Below, in pieces: positions 9,099-18,448 of a DNA stretch of 64,000 nucleotides (the first letter of the stretch is position 1; each line of letters opens with the position of its first letter). Origin of the DNA: Oscillospiraceae bacterium (GTDB lineage: Bacteria; Bacillota; Clostridia; Oscillospirales; Acutalibacteraceae); contig SVPI01000001.1 in NCBI GenBank assembly GCA_015065935.1, forward strand, positions 1 to 64,000. The letters run 5' to 3'. The translations under genes and the position numbers were made by a program. The notes beneath the pieces were generated by a model. It was given only the letters and a program-made list of their open reading frames with translations. It was not told the origin of the DNA and ran no database searches.

Positions 9099-9653
9099 AT
9101 GAGCAAAATTGTTTCCGGCGGAATTGCTGTTTTGCGCGGTTATTTAAAAAATTCTTTTGTTAAATTATTTAATTTCAGGGGATTTAAATTTGGATATATG
9201 CCAATTATCGAAAAGAATGTGGAAATTCAAGCAGATAGTGGCTCTAGTTGCATTTTTGGAAAAAAAGTTCGTATAAGCCGTGGCTCCCGCGTTTCGGTGC
9301 GAAAAAATGGTAATTTCATTTTGGGTAACGAAGCGGGTTTAGGTGTGAACAACATAATTGTTTGTCACAATGACATATCTATCGGTGATGGAACTATATT
9401 GGGTCCAAATGTATTAATTTATGACCATGACCATGAATTTAATTCTGAACACGGTGTAGAAAAGAAAAAATTCAAAACTGCTCCCATTAAAATAGGAAAA
9501 AATTGTTGGATTGGAGCAAATGTAACTATTTTAAGAGGAACAACTATTGGTGATAACTGTGTAGTAGGAGCAGGTTGTGTGTTAAAAGGAAAATTTCCCA
9601 GTAATAAGCTTATTTTGCAAAAAAAAGAAACCACAGTTTCTGATATAAAATAA
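9099..9653 (+). CDS. Left-handed beta-helix acyltransferase
   Basis: 184 aa. Hexapeptide repeats run through the second half (ISIGDGTILGPNVLIYDHDHEF, then IKIGKNCWIGANVTILRGTTIGDNCVVGAG), with the histidine-rich YDHDHEF loop of the maltose/galactoside O-acetyltransferase group. It probably acetylates a sugar hydroxyl of the repeat unit in the cytoplasm using acetyl-CoA. First of three such enzymes interleaved with glycosyltransferases. Confidence 0.82.
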   Translation: MSKIVSGGIAVLRGYLKNSFVKLFNFRGFKFGYMPIIEKNVEIQADSGSSCIFGKKVRISRGSRVSVRKNGNFILGNEAGLGVNNIIVCHNDISIGDGTILGPNVLIYDHDHEFNSEHGVEKKKFKTAPIKIGKNCWIGANVTILRGTTIGDNCVVGAGCVLKGKFPSNKLILQKKETTVSDIK

Positions 9654-9689
9654 GCTATGGGTTATCATTTAAGTTGCGGAGGAAAAATT

Positions 9690-10841
9690 GTGAATAAAGC
9701 AGGAACAATTGTGTATGTTGGTGGGTTTGAAATGCCTGACAAAAATGCAGCAGCTCACCGAGTGCTCAATAACGCAAAAATTTTCAGTCAAATAGGTTAT
9801 CATACCGTATTTTGCGGAATAGATAAGCAGATTGAAAATAATTGCGAAAAAGCAATTAAGATAGATAATTTTGATAGTTTTCCTGCTAAATATCCGAAAA
9901 ACAATATTGAATGGTTTAAAAATCTAATGGGGTTTAAACACATTAAAAGTGTAATAGAAAGATATCCCGATACGGCTTTTGTTGTGGCTTACAATCTTCA
10001 TGCAATCCCACTTAATAGGCTGATAAGGTATTGCAAAAAGAAAAATATAAAGGTTATTGCCGATATAACGGAATGGTATGAATATAAATTTTCAATTCAT
10101 CCTATTAAGTTTATAAAGTGGTATGACACAAAGACCGTAATGACAAAATTACATAAAAAAACCGATGGCATTATTGCCATCAGCGCATTTTTGAAAGAGT
10201 ATTATTCACCATTTGTTAAAAAAATTATTCAACTTCCCCCCCTGGTGGATATTTCACAAGAGATTTGGCAACAAGAACCAAAAAATACAAATGACAAAAT
10301 AGAGTTTGTTTATTCGGGTGTTCCCGGTCGCGGTGAAGAAAAGGATAAAATAGGTTTGCTTGTTGAGGCTTTTTCAAATTTAAGCGTAGATAATGATTTT
10401 CTTTTTACAATTATCGGAATAACAAAAAAGCAGTTTGAGTTAGATTTTCCAGAATATAAGAGCAGTGTTGCTAAGATGGGCGAAAAAATTCAATTTTGTG
10501 GCCGCGTTTCGCATTTTGATAGTGTACAGGCTTTGAAACGAGCTGATTATTGCATTTTTATAAGAAATCGAAACCAGAGAAATGTTATGGCAGGCTTTCC
10601 AACTAAATTTGTTGAATGCATAACATCAGGAATAGGAATTATCGCAAACAGAATCAGTAATATTGATGATTATGCTTCTTTTGGAAATTGTACTTTTTTA
10701 GAAAAAGAAGATATGTCATACATTGAGCAGACAATTAAGGAAAAATTGCAGAAGAATAAAAAAATAACCCATTTAGTTGCAGATGTTTTTGATTATAAAC
10801 GATATTTTGATGTAATGAAGCAATTTTTAAACGCTATTTGA
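9690..10841 (+). CDS. Glycosyltransferase, GT4-like
   Basis: About 383 aa if translation starts at GTG 9690, which has GGAGG at ideal spacing; the ATG at 9657 is in frame but lacks a ribosome site. VYVGGFEMPDKNAAAHRVLNNAK is the N-terminal acceptor-domain start common in GT4. FVYSGVPGRGEEKDKIGLLVEAF and PTKFVECITSGIGIIANRIS belong to the C-terminal donor domain, although the E-x7-E motif is degenerate. Membrane-associated cytoplasmic enzyme; donor unknown. Confidence 0.78.
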   Translation: MNKAGTIVYVGGFEMPDKNAAAHRVLNNAKIFSQIGYHTVFCGIDKQIENNCEKAIKIDNFDSFPAKYPKNNIEWFKNLMGFKHIKSVIERYPDTAFVVAYNLHAIPLNRLIRYCKKKNIKVIADITEWYEYKFSIHPIKFIKWYDTKTVMTKLHKKTDGIIAISAFLKEYYSPFVKKIIQLPPLVDISQEIWQQEPKNTNDKIEFVYSGVPGRGEEKDKIGLLVEAFSNLSVDNDFLFTIIGITKKQFELDFPEYKSSVAKMGEKIQFCGRVSHFDSVQALKRADYCIFIRNRNQRNVMAGFPTKFVECITSGIGIIANRISNIDDYASFGNCTFLEKEDMSYIEQTIKEKLQKNKKITHLVADVFDYKRYFDVMKQFLNAI

Positions 10842-10863
10842 TAGATATACAGGTGATACTCTT

Positions 10864-11400
10864 ATGGATTTTAAAAGAAAATTAAAAAAACTCATAAAAA
10901 TGCCGTATTATTTTTTATTGAGTCGTTTAAATCGTGAAAAGTATGCAAAAAAGCTTGGTGTGAATTTTGGTAAAAATTGTCGTTTTTACGGAAATATTCA
11001 TTGGAATACGGAGCCTTGGATAATTACTTTGGGTAACAATGTTCATATTACTAACGAGGTGGATTTTGTTACTCATGATGGAGCAACTCTTTTGTTTAGA
11101 GATAGAGAACCCACATTAGAACTTACTCGTCCTATAACGATAGGCGACAATGTTTATATCGGAACACGCAGTATTATATTAGGCGGTGTTAATATAGGCA
11201 ATAATGTAATAATTGGTGCGGGTTCGGTTGTTACTCATGATATCCCAGATAATTCCGTAGCAGTTGGTGTTCCGGCAAAAGTTATAAAAACTGCCGAGGA
11301 ATATTTTGAAAAAGCAAAGGAACAATCATTGGGACTTGGTCATCTAAAATATGAGGAAAAGGATAAAGCTTTAAAAGAATATTACGGATATAAAAAGTAA
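10864..11400 (+). CDS. Left-handed beta-helix O-acetyltransferase
   Basis: 178 aa. It ends with the classic LbH-MAT repeats ITIGDNVYIGTRSIILGGV, IGNNVIIGAGSVVTHDIPD and the closing NSVAVGVPAKVIK. A DFVTHDG loop supplies the likely catalytic histidine. Acetyl-CoA dependent sugar or serine-type acetyltransferase in a polysaccharide context. The acceptor is unknown; the neighbouring GT4 genes suggest the nascent repeat unit. Confidence 0.84.
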   Translation: MDFKRKLKKLIKMPYYFLLSRLNREKYAKKLGVNFGKNCRFYGNIHWNTEPWIITLGNNVHITNEVDFVTHDGATLLFRDREPTLELTRPITIGDNVYIGTRSIILGGVNIGNNVIIGAGSVVTHDIPDNSVAVGVPAKVIKTAEEYFEKAKEQSLGLGHLKYEEKDKALKEYYGYKK

Positions 11401-11420
11401 TTTTAGGGCTTAATAAGATT

Positions 11421-12506
11421 ATGAAAAAAGTTTTATTGTGTATAAAACGATCCGCGTCTGATGCTTATAAGGGCGGGGTTGTAACAATTATTGATGATTA
11501 TATAAATCATAAGAAAGAATTTTTAAATTACGATATAGATGTAAAACTTTTCGCACATAAAAACAAAAAAGATTTTAGAATTAGCAAACTGAACAATATA
11601 ATTTACGGTGTGTCTCAAAAGAATGCATTGATTAATAAACTCAAAAATGGGAAGATCGATATTGTTAATATACACACTTCCCGTGAGTTTTTATTTTTAA
11701 AAGATGTTTTATTAGCAAAAGCTATTTCAAAAAAAAGTTCCGCAAAAGTTGTTCTTACTATTCATGTGGGTGATGTTAAGACAGTATTTAATCGGATAGA
11801 TTTTTTAAAAAGTTTTTGTGTGAAAATTATTAATCGATATATAAGCAAGACAGTGTTTTTATCAAAAACAATCAGAAGACAATTTGTTGATTTAGGTGTT
11901 GATAATGCTAATACGGAAGTACTTTATAATTTTCATTGTCTCAATGAAATAGAACCACTAAAAAAGAACGGGAAAACTCTCGAATTGCTTTTTGTGGGTG
12001 CTATTCATAAGGAAAAGGGTATAATAGAGCTTCTTAAGGCTTTAAATAATTTAAAAGAGCAGCCATTCCATATTAGCGTTTGCGGCAAACTTACGGATTT
12101 GTCCATAAAAGAAGAGTTTGAAACATTGGTAGAAAACTTGGATGATAAAATTACAATTTGCGGATATGTGTCAGGCGAGGAAAAATCTAAAATTTTTGAT
12201 TTGGCAGATATACTTATACTCCCTTCCTACCATGAGGGCTTTCCATTGGTGATATTGGAAGCATTAGCCAGTGGTACTGCAATTATTTCCACAAAAGTTG
12301 GTGCTACACCCGAAATATTAAACGATAAGAACGCGTTTTGGGTTGATGTAGCCGATGTCCAACAAATTGAAAAGAGTATAGTTGAATTTTTGAATAAGCC
12401 AGAAACTCTTAAAAAAATGAAGCGTAATAATTTTGAAAAAGGCAAAGAGTTTTCGATTGATGAGCATATTCAAAAACTTTGTGAAATTTACAACGACATT
12501 TTATAA
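11421..12506 (+). CDS. Glycosyltransferase, GT4 family
   Basis: 361 aa. The donor domain is clear: LLFVGAIHKEKGIIELLKAL, then YHEGFPLVILEALASGTAIIST with the E-x7-E pair, and GATPEIL. The N-terminal half contains VNIHTSREFLFLKDV and the VVLTIHVGD strand. Predicted retaining transferase for the repeat unit. Its 3' end closely abuts the next acyltransferase. Confidence 0.86.
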   Translation: MKKVLLCIKRSASDAYKGGVVTIIDDYINHKKEFLNYDIDVKLFAHKNKKDFRISKLNNIIYGVSQKNALINKLKNGKIDIVNIHTSREFLFLKDVLLAKAISKKSSAKVVLTIHVGDVKTVFNRIDFLKSFCVKIINRYISKTVFLSKTIRRQFVDLGVDNANTEVLYNFHCLNEIEPLKKNGKTLELLFVGAIHKEKGIIELLKALNNLKEQPFHISVCGKLTDLSIKEEFETLVENLDDKITICGYVSGEEKSKIFDLADILILPSYHEGFPLVILEALASGTAIISTKVGATPEILNDKNAFWVDVADVQQIEKSIVEFLNKPETLKKMKRNNFEKGKEFSIDEHIQKLCEIYNDIL

Positions 12507-12522
12507 AGGGGTTGCAAAAAAA

Positions 12523-13086
12523 TTGATTAAAAAAATTTTGTACAATTTTATTGTTAGAAGAAGGACAAAAGCGCTTACCTCTTGTGGAAGTAATGTTCGT
12601 ATTAATAAAAATTGTAACTTTCAAGGAAATATTGAGTGCGGAAATAATATTCATATAGGTAGCGGAGCGTACTTTGTCTCTACAAAAGCAAAATTAATAA
12701 TCAAAGATAATGTTATGTTTGCGCCCAATGTTACAATTTATACGGGGGACCATCCAGTAAATGTAATTGGTAAACACATTATAGAAATCACTGATATTGA
12801 CAAAGAAAAAATGGGTGGCGTTTTCGATAAAGATGTTATCATTGAAGAAGGTTGTTGGATAGGCACTCGCGCCATCATTTTAAAGGGTGTTACCATTGGC
12901 AGAGGCAGTGTTATAGGAGCCGGTGCCGTTGTAACAAAGGATGTTCCGCCGTATTCCATTTATGTCGGCGTTCCTGCCGCAAGAACTTTTGCCAGATTCA
13001 CCGAAGAAGAAATCAAGGAACATGAAAGAATCCTGGCAGAGCGCGGTCTATCCCCAAATTCGCAGAGCGCTGATTTTCATCGCTAA
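12523..13086 (+). CDS. Left-handed beta-helix acetyltransferase
   Basis: About 187 aa from TTG 12523, chosen because AAAGGGG lies 12 bases upstream and earlier in-frame starts lie inside the previous gene; GTG 12481 is the alternative. The C-terminal half has VIIEEGCWIGTRAIILKGVT, IGRGSVIGAGAVVTKDVPP and YSIYVGVPAART, typical of the serine/maltose O-acetyltransferase group. YTGDHPVN gives the loop histidine. Third acetyltransferase of the cluster; acceptor unknown. Confidence 0.8.
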   Translation: MIKKILYNFIVRRRTKALTSCGSNVRINKNCNFQGNIECGNNIHIGSGAYFVSTKAKLIIKDNVMFAPNVTIYTGDHPVNVIGKHIIEITDIDKEKMGGVFDKDVIIEEGCWIGTRAIILKGVTIGRGSVIGAGAVVTKDVPPYSIYVGVPAARTFARFTEEEIKEHERILAERGLSPNSQSADFHR

Positions 13087-13149
13087 AGAGGATGCTTTAT
13101 TTTTCAATTTTGCCGTGTGCAAAAGGTTTATTTGAAAAAAGGTGAAAAA

Positions 13150-13581
13150 ATGAAAAAGTATAAAATTGGATACACACAAGGCGTATTTGACATGTTCCAT
13201 GTGGGCCATTTGAATTTAATCAATAGAGCTAAAGAGCAGTGTGAATTTTTAATAGTGGGTGTCAATTCCGATGAATTGGTTCTATCGTATAAAAACAAAA
13301 AAACCATAGTTGGAGAAAATGAGAGAGTAGAGATTGTAGCAAACATTAAAGCGGTGGATAAGGCTGTTATTTCAGATACATTGGACAAGGTTGTTCAGCA
13401 TAAAAAACTACAGTTTGATGCAATCTTTATTGGAGACGATTGGAAGGGTTCTGAACGTTGGAAAGCTACCGAAGAAGAACTTGCTAAAATTGGCGTTGAT
13501 TTGGTTTATTTACCATACACGCAGGGGGTTTCATCTACTAAGCTAAGGGTGGTTGCCGATAACAGCGTGGAAGAAAACTGA
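13150..13581 (+). CDS. tagD: Glycerol-3-phosphate cytidylyltransferase-like
   Basis: 143 aa from ATG 13150 (AAAGGTG upstream). The nucleotidyltransferase signature GVFDMFHVGHLNLI (HxGH) sits at residues ~11-24, with DDWKGSERW and the family end VSSTKLR. TagD/Gct enzymes make CDP-glycerol from CTP and glycerol-3-phosphate. The very next gene is a CDP-glycerol glycerophosphotransferase-type protein, which supports a glycerol-phosphate branch on the polymer. An ethanolamine- or choline-phosphate cytidylyltransferase of the same fold is possible but less likely. Confidence 0.85.
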   Translation: MKKYKIGYTQGVFDMFHVGHLNLINRAKEQCEFLIVGVNSDELVLSYKNKKTIVGENERVEIVANIKAVDKAVISDTLDKVVQHKKLQFDAIFIGDDWKGSERWKATEEELAKIGVDLVYLPYTQGVSSTKLRVVADNSVEEN

Positions 13582-13612
13582 GACTGCATTTTTTGAAAGG
13601 AAAGATTGGTTG

Positions 13613-14773
13613 ATGCGAAGCGTTATTAAACAATTGCTATTATACATAAAATATCTCGGTTTTATTTTAGCAAGGCAAATTTTAAAATTATTTAATATTT
13701 TTCCTATAAAAAACAACAGAATTCTCTTTCACAGTTTTAACGGAAGACAGTATTCATGTAATCCAAGGGCAATTTCGGAAGCCGCTTATGATAACTATGG
13801 CTCAAAATTAGAAATAGTGTGGGCTTTTAATAATCCTAGAGATTTTGAGGAAATTGTTCCCGAATATGTTAAGCGTGTTAAAATGTCAACTCTTAAATAT
13901 TATTATTTGGCAAAGACATCGAGAGTGATTATATGTAATGCGCGCGGAAGTGGAATTATTTCAAAAAGAAAAGGTCAATGTGTGATTCAAACTTGGCATG
14001 CAAGCAACGGTTACAAGAAAATTGACGGAGAAAAAGGAATTTACGGTAAATTAAGTAAACTTGCTTGTAAAGATTTTTCCTATGTAAATGCCGGTTGCGA
14101 AAATATGGTTAGGGAGCGGGTTAATGGTACAATGGGATTTTACGGTCCCATTATTAACGGAACTCCCAGAATGGATTTCATTTTTAATTCTGATAGAGAT
14201 GCCGTTCGAAAAAAGGTGTTTGGCGAGTTAAAAATACCGGAAGATTATAAAATTGTATTATATGCACCAACATATCGTAGCAGTAAACAAAATGAATTTG
14301 GTTTGGAATATGATGCGGTTGTTTCTGCGCTTGAAAAAAAATTTGGCGGTAAATGGGCAATTCTTGTAAGAATGCATTATTTCGTTGTACCTTCAATTGA
14401 AAATGCATCAAAATTTATTGATGCTACAAAATATCCGGATATACAGGATTTGATGGTTGCGGCAGATGTCCTCATTTCTGATTATTCATCGTGCATTTGG
14501 GATTTTTCTTTCTTAAATCGACCTTGTTTTTTATATTGCAGTGACTTAGATTTTTATGAAAAGAAGGTTAATTTCAATTTTCCCATTCGCGAATGGGGCT
14601 TTCCGTTAGCAGTTAATTCACAAGAATTGGTGAATTGTATAGAAAATTTTGATATAAACATTTTCAGCAAGAATATGGCAAAACACCATAAATGTATGGG
14701 AAATTTTGAGGATGGTCAAGCAACAAAACGAGTTCTTGACATTATTTCCGATAATATGAACCTTAATGTATAA
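13613..14773 (+). CDS. CDP-glycerol glycerophosphotransferase (TagB/TagF-like)
   Basis: 386 aa from ATG 13613 with AAAGGAAAG upstream. The family signatures are visible: CVIQTWHASNGYKKI, YVNAGCENMVRERV, VLYAPTYRSSKQ, and the C-terminal DLMVAADVLISDYSSCIWDFSFLNRP. Known members transfer glycerol- (or ribitol-) phosphate from the CDP-activated form to a lipid-linked sugar on the inner membrane face. With tagD directly upstream, a glycerol-phosphate substituent or short teichoic-type segment is expected. Confidence 0.87.
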   Translation: MRSVIKQLLLYIKYLGFILARQILKLFNIFPIKNNRILFHSFNGRQYSCNPRAISEAAYDNYGSKLEIVWAFNNPRDFEEIVPEYVKRVKMSTLKYYYLAKTSRVIICNARGSGIISKRKGQCVIQTWHASNGYKKIDGEKGIYGKLSKLACKDFSYVNAGCENMVRERVNGTMGFYGPIINGTPRMDFIFNSDRDAVRKKVFGELKIPEDYKIVLYAPTYRSSKQNEFGLEYDAVVSALEKKFGGKWAILVRMHYFVVPSIENASKFIDATKYPDIQDLMVAADVLISDYSSCIWDFSFLNRPCFLYCSDLDFYEKKVNFNFPIREWGFPLAVNSQELVNCIENFDINIFSKNMAKHHKCMGNFEDGQATKRVLDIISDNMNLNV

Positions 14774-14794
14774 CAAGTTAAATGAGTGATTTTT

Positions 14795-16360
14795 ATGAAC
14801 AACACAAGCCGAATTAAAAATTCATTTTACAATTTAATAACTGGCATCGGTGGACAGATAGTACAAATTCTTTTAAAATTTGTTACAAGAACTGTTTTTA
14901 TTCATATGCTTGGCGAAGCGTATCTTGGTGTTAATGGTTTATTTACGGATATTTTGTCCTTGCTTTCAATTACTGAACTAGGCTTTGATACTGCAATGAA
15001 TTATCGGCTTTATAAACCGTTGGCAGAAAATGACGAAACCCGTTTGCGGATGATGCTTAAGTTCTATAAAACGGTATATGTTACAATAGGAATAGTTATT
15101 TTAGCTTTAGGAATAGGAATAATGCCTTTTTTAAAGTTTTTAATTAGGGATTATTCTGTATTGGAAGAATTAAACATAAATATCTTTCTAATATTTTCGT
15201 TGTATTTATTCCAAAGCGCATCCTCATATTTGTTTTTTGCATACAAAAGTTGTATTGTTCGTGCAGACCAAAAAGGTTATGTTTTAGAGATAGCACAGGC
15301 ACTTATTACGATTATAAGCAATGTTGTTCAAATTTTAGTTTTAGTAGTAACGAGAAATTTTTTCGTTTACACGATTGTGCTAGTCGCATTTACTATAATA
15401 ATTAACCTAGTCAATGCAATTATAGCAAAAAAAATGTATCCTAATCTTTTTTCAAAGAGCAAGGAAACTTTACGTAAAAGCGAAAAAACGGATATTTTTA
15501 AAGACTGTGGAGCCTTATTCATTTACAAGGTGAACGGTGTAATAACCCGAGCTACTGATAATATGATAGTTAGTGCTTTTATTGGTATTGTCACAGTAGG
15601 GTTTTATTCTAATTACTTGCTGATTTATAACACAATAAATACACTGCTAAACAGGTTTTATTCTGCATGCAAAGCAAGTTTAGGAAATGTTTTTGCTGTT
15701 TCTGAAACAGCAAAAAGTTATTACTTTTTTGAAGTAATGAATTTTTTAACATTTATTCTTTATGGTACAGCTTGTGTTGGAATTTCAGTAGTTTCCAATG
15801 AGTTCATTTCTTTTTGGCTTGGAAGTCAGTTCCTAATGCCACAACCGATTGCGCTTTTATTGGGAATTGAAATTTTATTTTCCGGTATTAGAAATAATCT
15901 TGGTCAAATTAGAAATGTATCGGGTGCTTTCAGGCAAATGTGGTATCGACCATTGTTGGGTATTATAATAAAACTGATTGTTTCTTTGGTTTTGGTTAAA
16001 TATTTGGGCATTCCTGGAATCCTTATTGGAACAATAGTTGCTAATTTATTGACTAATTTCTTAGTTGACCCTGTGGTAATATACAAGTACAGTTTTAATA
16101 ATTATAAACCTGTAAAATGTTACTATATTAGAAACATTAGTTATTTTGTAGTGCTTGCAATTTCATGTGTATTAATGTTTGTAATTTGTAATTTAATCGT
16201 TTTTGAAAATGCATTTATCACATTGGCTATTCACATTGTACTTTGTGCAATATTGGTTCCTGGTATATTTATAATTTGTTACTGGAAAACAGATTCTTGC
16301 AAATATGTAATCACACAAATTACAAAAATTTTCAAAAAGATATTAAGAAAAAATGTATAA
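14795..16360 (+). CDS. Polysaccharide flippase (Wzx/MATE-like)
   Basis: About 521 aa from ATG 14795. Long runs of hydrophobic residues suggest 12-14 membrane helices, beginning with SFYNLITGIGGQIVQILLKF and FIHMLGEAYLGVNGLF, the start typical of Wzx/PST transporters. It is expected to flip the undecaprenyl-diphosphate-linked repeat unit to the outer face. It is immediately followed by the polymerase-type gene, the normal Wzx/Wzy order. Confidence 0.87.
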   Translation: MNNTSRIKNSFYNLITGIGGQIVQILLKFVTRTVFIHMLGEAYLGVNGLFTDILSLLSITELGFDTAMNYRLYKPLAENDETRLRMMLKFYKTVYVTIGIVILALGIGIMPFLKFLIRDYSVLEELNINIFLIFSLYLFQSASSYLFFAYKSCIVRADQKGYVLEIAQALITIISNVVQILVLVVTRNFFVYTIVLVAFTIIINLVNAIIAKKMYPNLFSKSKETLRKSEKTDIFKDCGALFIYKVNGVITRATDNMIVSAFIGIVTVGFYSNYLLIYNTINTLLNRFYSACKASLGNVFAVSETAKSYYFFEVMNFLTFILYGTACVGISVVSNEFISFWLGSQFLMPQPIALLLGIEILFSGIRNNLGQIRNVSGAFRQMWYRPLLGIIIKLIVSLVLVKYLGIPGILIGTIVANLLTNFLVDPVVIYKYSFNNYKPVKCYYIRNISYFVVLAISCVLMFVICNLIVFENAFITLAIHIVLCAILVPGIFIICYWKTDSCKYVITQITKIFKKILRKNV

Positions 16361-16379
16361 AATTTTAGGTGGTTTTTAA

Positions 16380-17546
16380 ATGCTGCAAAACAAGGTTATA
16401 GAAAACCAAAAAATTCGACCTGTGGTTGTTGCGGTCGCCATTTTTATTGCGACTATGCTAATACAAACACCGGTATATAGGTTAGGTACTATATTTGCGT
16501 TTGGTTCCATTTTGCTTATTATGTTTTTTGCGCTTTATGAGAAAAATTGGAATTTTAAACTTACAGACAACTTCATCTTATTGGTGCTTTTTATAATAAT
16601 GACTTTTTTAAATACCAATTTACGCGGATATTCAGCTCCTAATTTTTGGAGAATGACAGCACAAATAATATGTTGTGGTGTTTTATTTGGCGTGGATAAA
16701 GTTAGTGAAAAAGAAGAAGAATTTTTAACAAATGCTTTTGTTTTCTCATCGGCAATATACGCTGTTTTTGTTATAATCTCTTGCAATATTAACGAAAGAA
16801 CATTTCACGGAGATATTGTTTTATGGGGAACGGAATTTGACCCTAACTTTATTGGTATTCCTTTTGTTGCCACTACTGTTATTTCTGCCTATAAGTTTCT
16901 ATTTGAAAAGCATAATTTATTTAAACGGATTTTGTACATAGCGATTTATATTGAATGTGCTGTTACAATTATGTTTACGGCATCTAGAGGAAATTTTTTA
17001 GCTTGGATGGTTTCTAATGGCTTACTTATTGTCTTTTTGATTTTTAGAAGCAATTTTTCTATTTTAAAAAAAATCATAATTTGCATTGTTGTTGCTGTTG
17101 CATTCTATTTTCTAATTTCAAAGTTTAAAGAAGAATTTCCCAGAGCTTGGGAGAGAATGATGTCAATAGGAGAAGAGGGTAGCGATAACGGCCGTTTTGA
17201 TTTGTGGGGTGTTGCCTTTAATTGGTGGAAGCAAAACCCGATATTTGGTGGTGGACTTTATTCAAATTATTTGGAGTTTGGCAAAGCGACTCATAATACC
17301 TATTTTCAGATTTTAAGTGAGACAGGCTTAATAGGTTCGCTAATATTTTTAAAAGTAATTTTAAACTATCTTATAAATTCATTTAGATATAATAAGATGT
17401 ATTTTTGTTTGCTTTTTGGCACATTGTTGCAAATTATGTTTTTGGATGCCTTGGATAACCGAATTGTGTGGGCAATTTTATTTTGGTTTGCTTTGTTGCC
17501 TAAAAAAAAGATTCAGCAAAAATCATTGGAGGAATCGTGTAAATGA
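16380..17546 (+). CDS. O-antigen ligase/polymerase-type membrane protein (Wzy)
   Basis: 388 aa, about 10-11 predicted membrane helices. The periplasmic/outer loop contains FTASRGNFLAW and the Wzy_C-type region GGGLYSNYLEFGKATHNTY with the conserved histidine, followed by LSETGLIGS. Such proteins polymerise repeat units or ligate them to an acceptor outside the membrane. It overlaps the next gene by 4 bases (ATGA). Confidence 0.83.
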   Translation: MLQNKVIENQKIRPVVVAVAIFIATMLIQTPVYRLGTIFAFGSILLIMFFALYEKNWNFKLTDNFILLVLFIIMTFLNTNLRGYSAPNFWRMTAQIICCGVLFGVDKVSEKEEEFLTNAFVFSSAIYAVFVIISCNINERTFHGDIVLWGTEFDPNFIGIPFVATTVISAYKFLFEKHNLFKRILYIAIYIECAVTIMFTASRGNFLAWMVSNGLLIVFLIFRSNFSILKKIIICIVVAVAFYFLISKFKEEFPRAWERMMSIGEEGSDNGRFDLWGVAFNWWKQNPIFGGGLYSNYLEFGKATHNTYFQILSETGLIGSLIFLKVILNYLINSFRYNKMYFCLLFGTLLQIMFLDALDNRIVWAILFWFALLPKKKIQQKSLEESCK

Positions 17547-18433
17547 TAAGCGCAATTATAACGACACATAAACGTGAAAAGGAAATAGTTTTGCGTGCAG
17601 TAAAAAGTGTATTAAATCAAACGGTGTCAGACTTAGAGTTAATAGTCGTTGATGACAGTCCTTCCGATTTTTCAGGTAGGGAGCAGGTTGCTAAGTCTAT
17701 TATGGATTTAAACGATAAAAGAATTACTTATATTGTGCATGATGAACCTAAAGGGGCATGCGCAGCTAGAAACACAGGATTAGAGTTGGCAAAAGGTGAA
17801 TATGTTGCATTTTTAGATGATGATGATGAATGGATTGAAACAAAGTTAGAGAAGCAAGTATCAGTTTTTGCAAATGGCGGAGACGATTTAGCGTTAGTTT
17901 ATTGTCAGTTTATATATTGTTATGATGACAGCGGAAAAGAAGAAATACCTGTTGAACATTTCAAAAAATTTAACAAAGGGAATATTTACGATACTTTGAT
18001 TTTATATAATTATGTTGCGTCCACTTCGTTTCCGTTGATAAAAACTGAATGCCTTAAAGCTATCGGTGGATTCGACAATGAAATGTTATCAAGTCAAGAT
18101 TACGATGTGTGGTTGAGATTGGCACAAAAATATGAATTTGATTATGTTCCCGAAGTGCTGGTGCGTTATCATATTCATTCCAGTGAATCAATTGGAAAAA
18201 ACCCGCAAAAACGAATTAAGGGTCAAGAAAGATTATTTTTAAAAAACTCGGAATATTTAGAAAACAACAAATTAGCAGCATGGCATAGGTTGTATCCCTT
18301 ATGCACTATGTATGCTGATAATAAGGAGACAAAAAAAGCTATTAAATGTTTATGGCAGATGATAAAAAATCAACCCCAAAAAATAGTAAGGAATTTTGAA
18401 GTTTTTGCCAAAGTAATAAAACATATTTTATAA
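17543..18433 (+). CDS. Glycosyltransferase, GT2 family
   Basis: 296 aa. GT-A fold: SAIITTHKREKEIVLRAVKS at the N terminus, VVDDSPSD, and the metal-binding FLDDDDEWIETKL near residue 95. SSQDYDVWLRLAQKYEF is the acceptor-side ED/QD motif. Inverting transferase acting on the cytoplasmic face. The start overlaps the polymerase gene stop. Donor sugar not inferable. Confidence 0.87.
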   Translation: MISAIITTHKREKEIVLRAVKSVLNQTVSDLELIVVDDSPSDFSGREQVAKSIMDLNDKRITYIVHDEPKGACAARNTGLELAKGEYVAFLDDDDEWIETKLEKQVSVFANGGDDLALVYCQFIYCYDDSGKEEIPVEHFKKFNKGNIYDTLILYNYVASTSFPLIKTECLKAIGGFDNEMLSSQDYDVWLRLAQKYEFDYVPEVLVRYHIHSSESIGKNPQKRIKGQERLFLKNSEYLENNKLAAWHRLYPLCTMYADNKETKKAIKCLWQMIKNQPQKIVRNFEVFAKVIKHIL

Positions 18434-18448
18434 AAAGGAGGGAAAGGG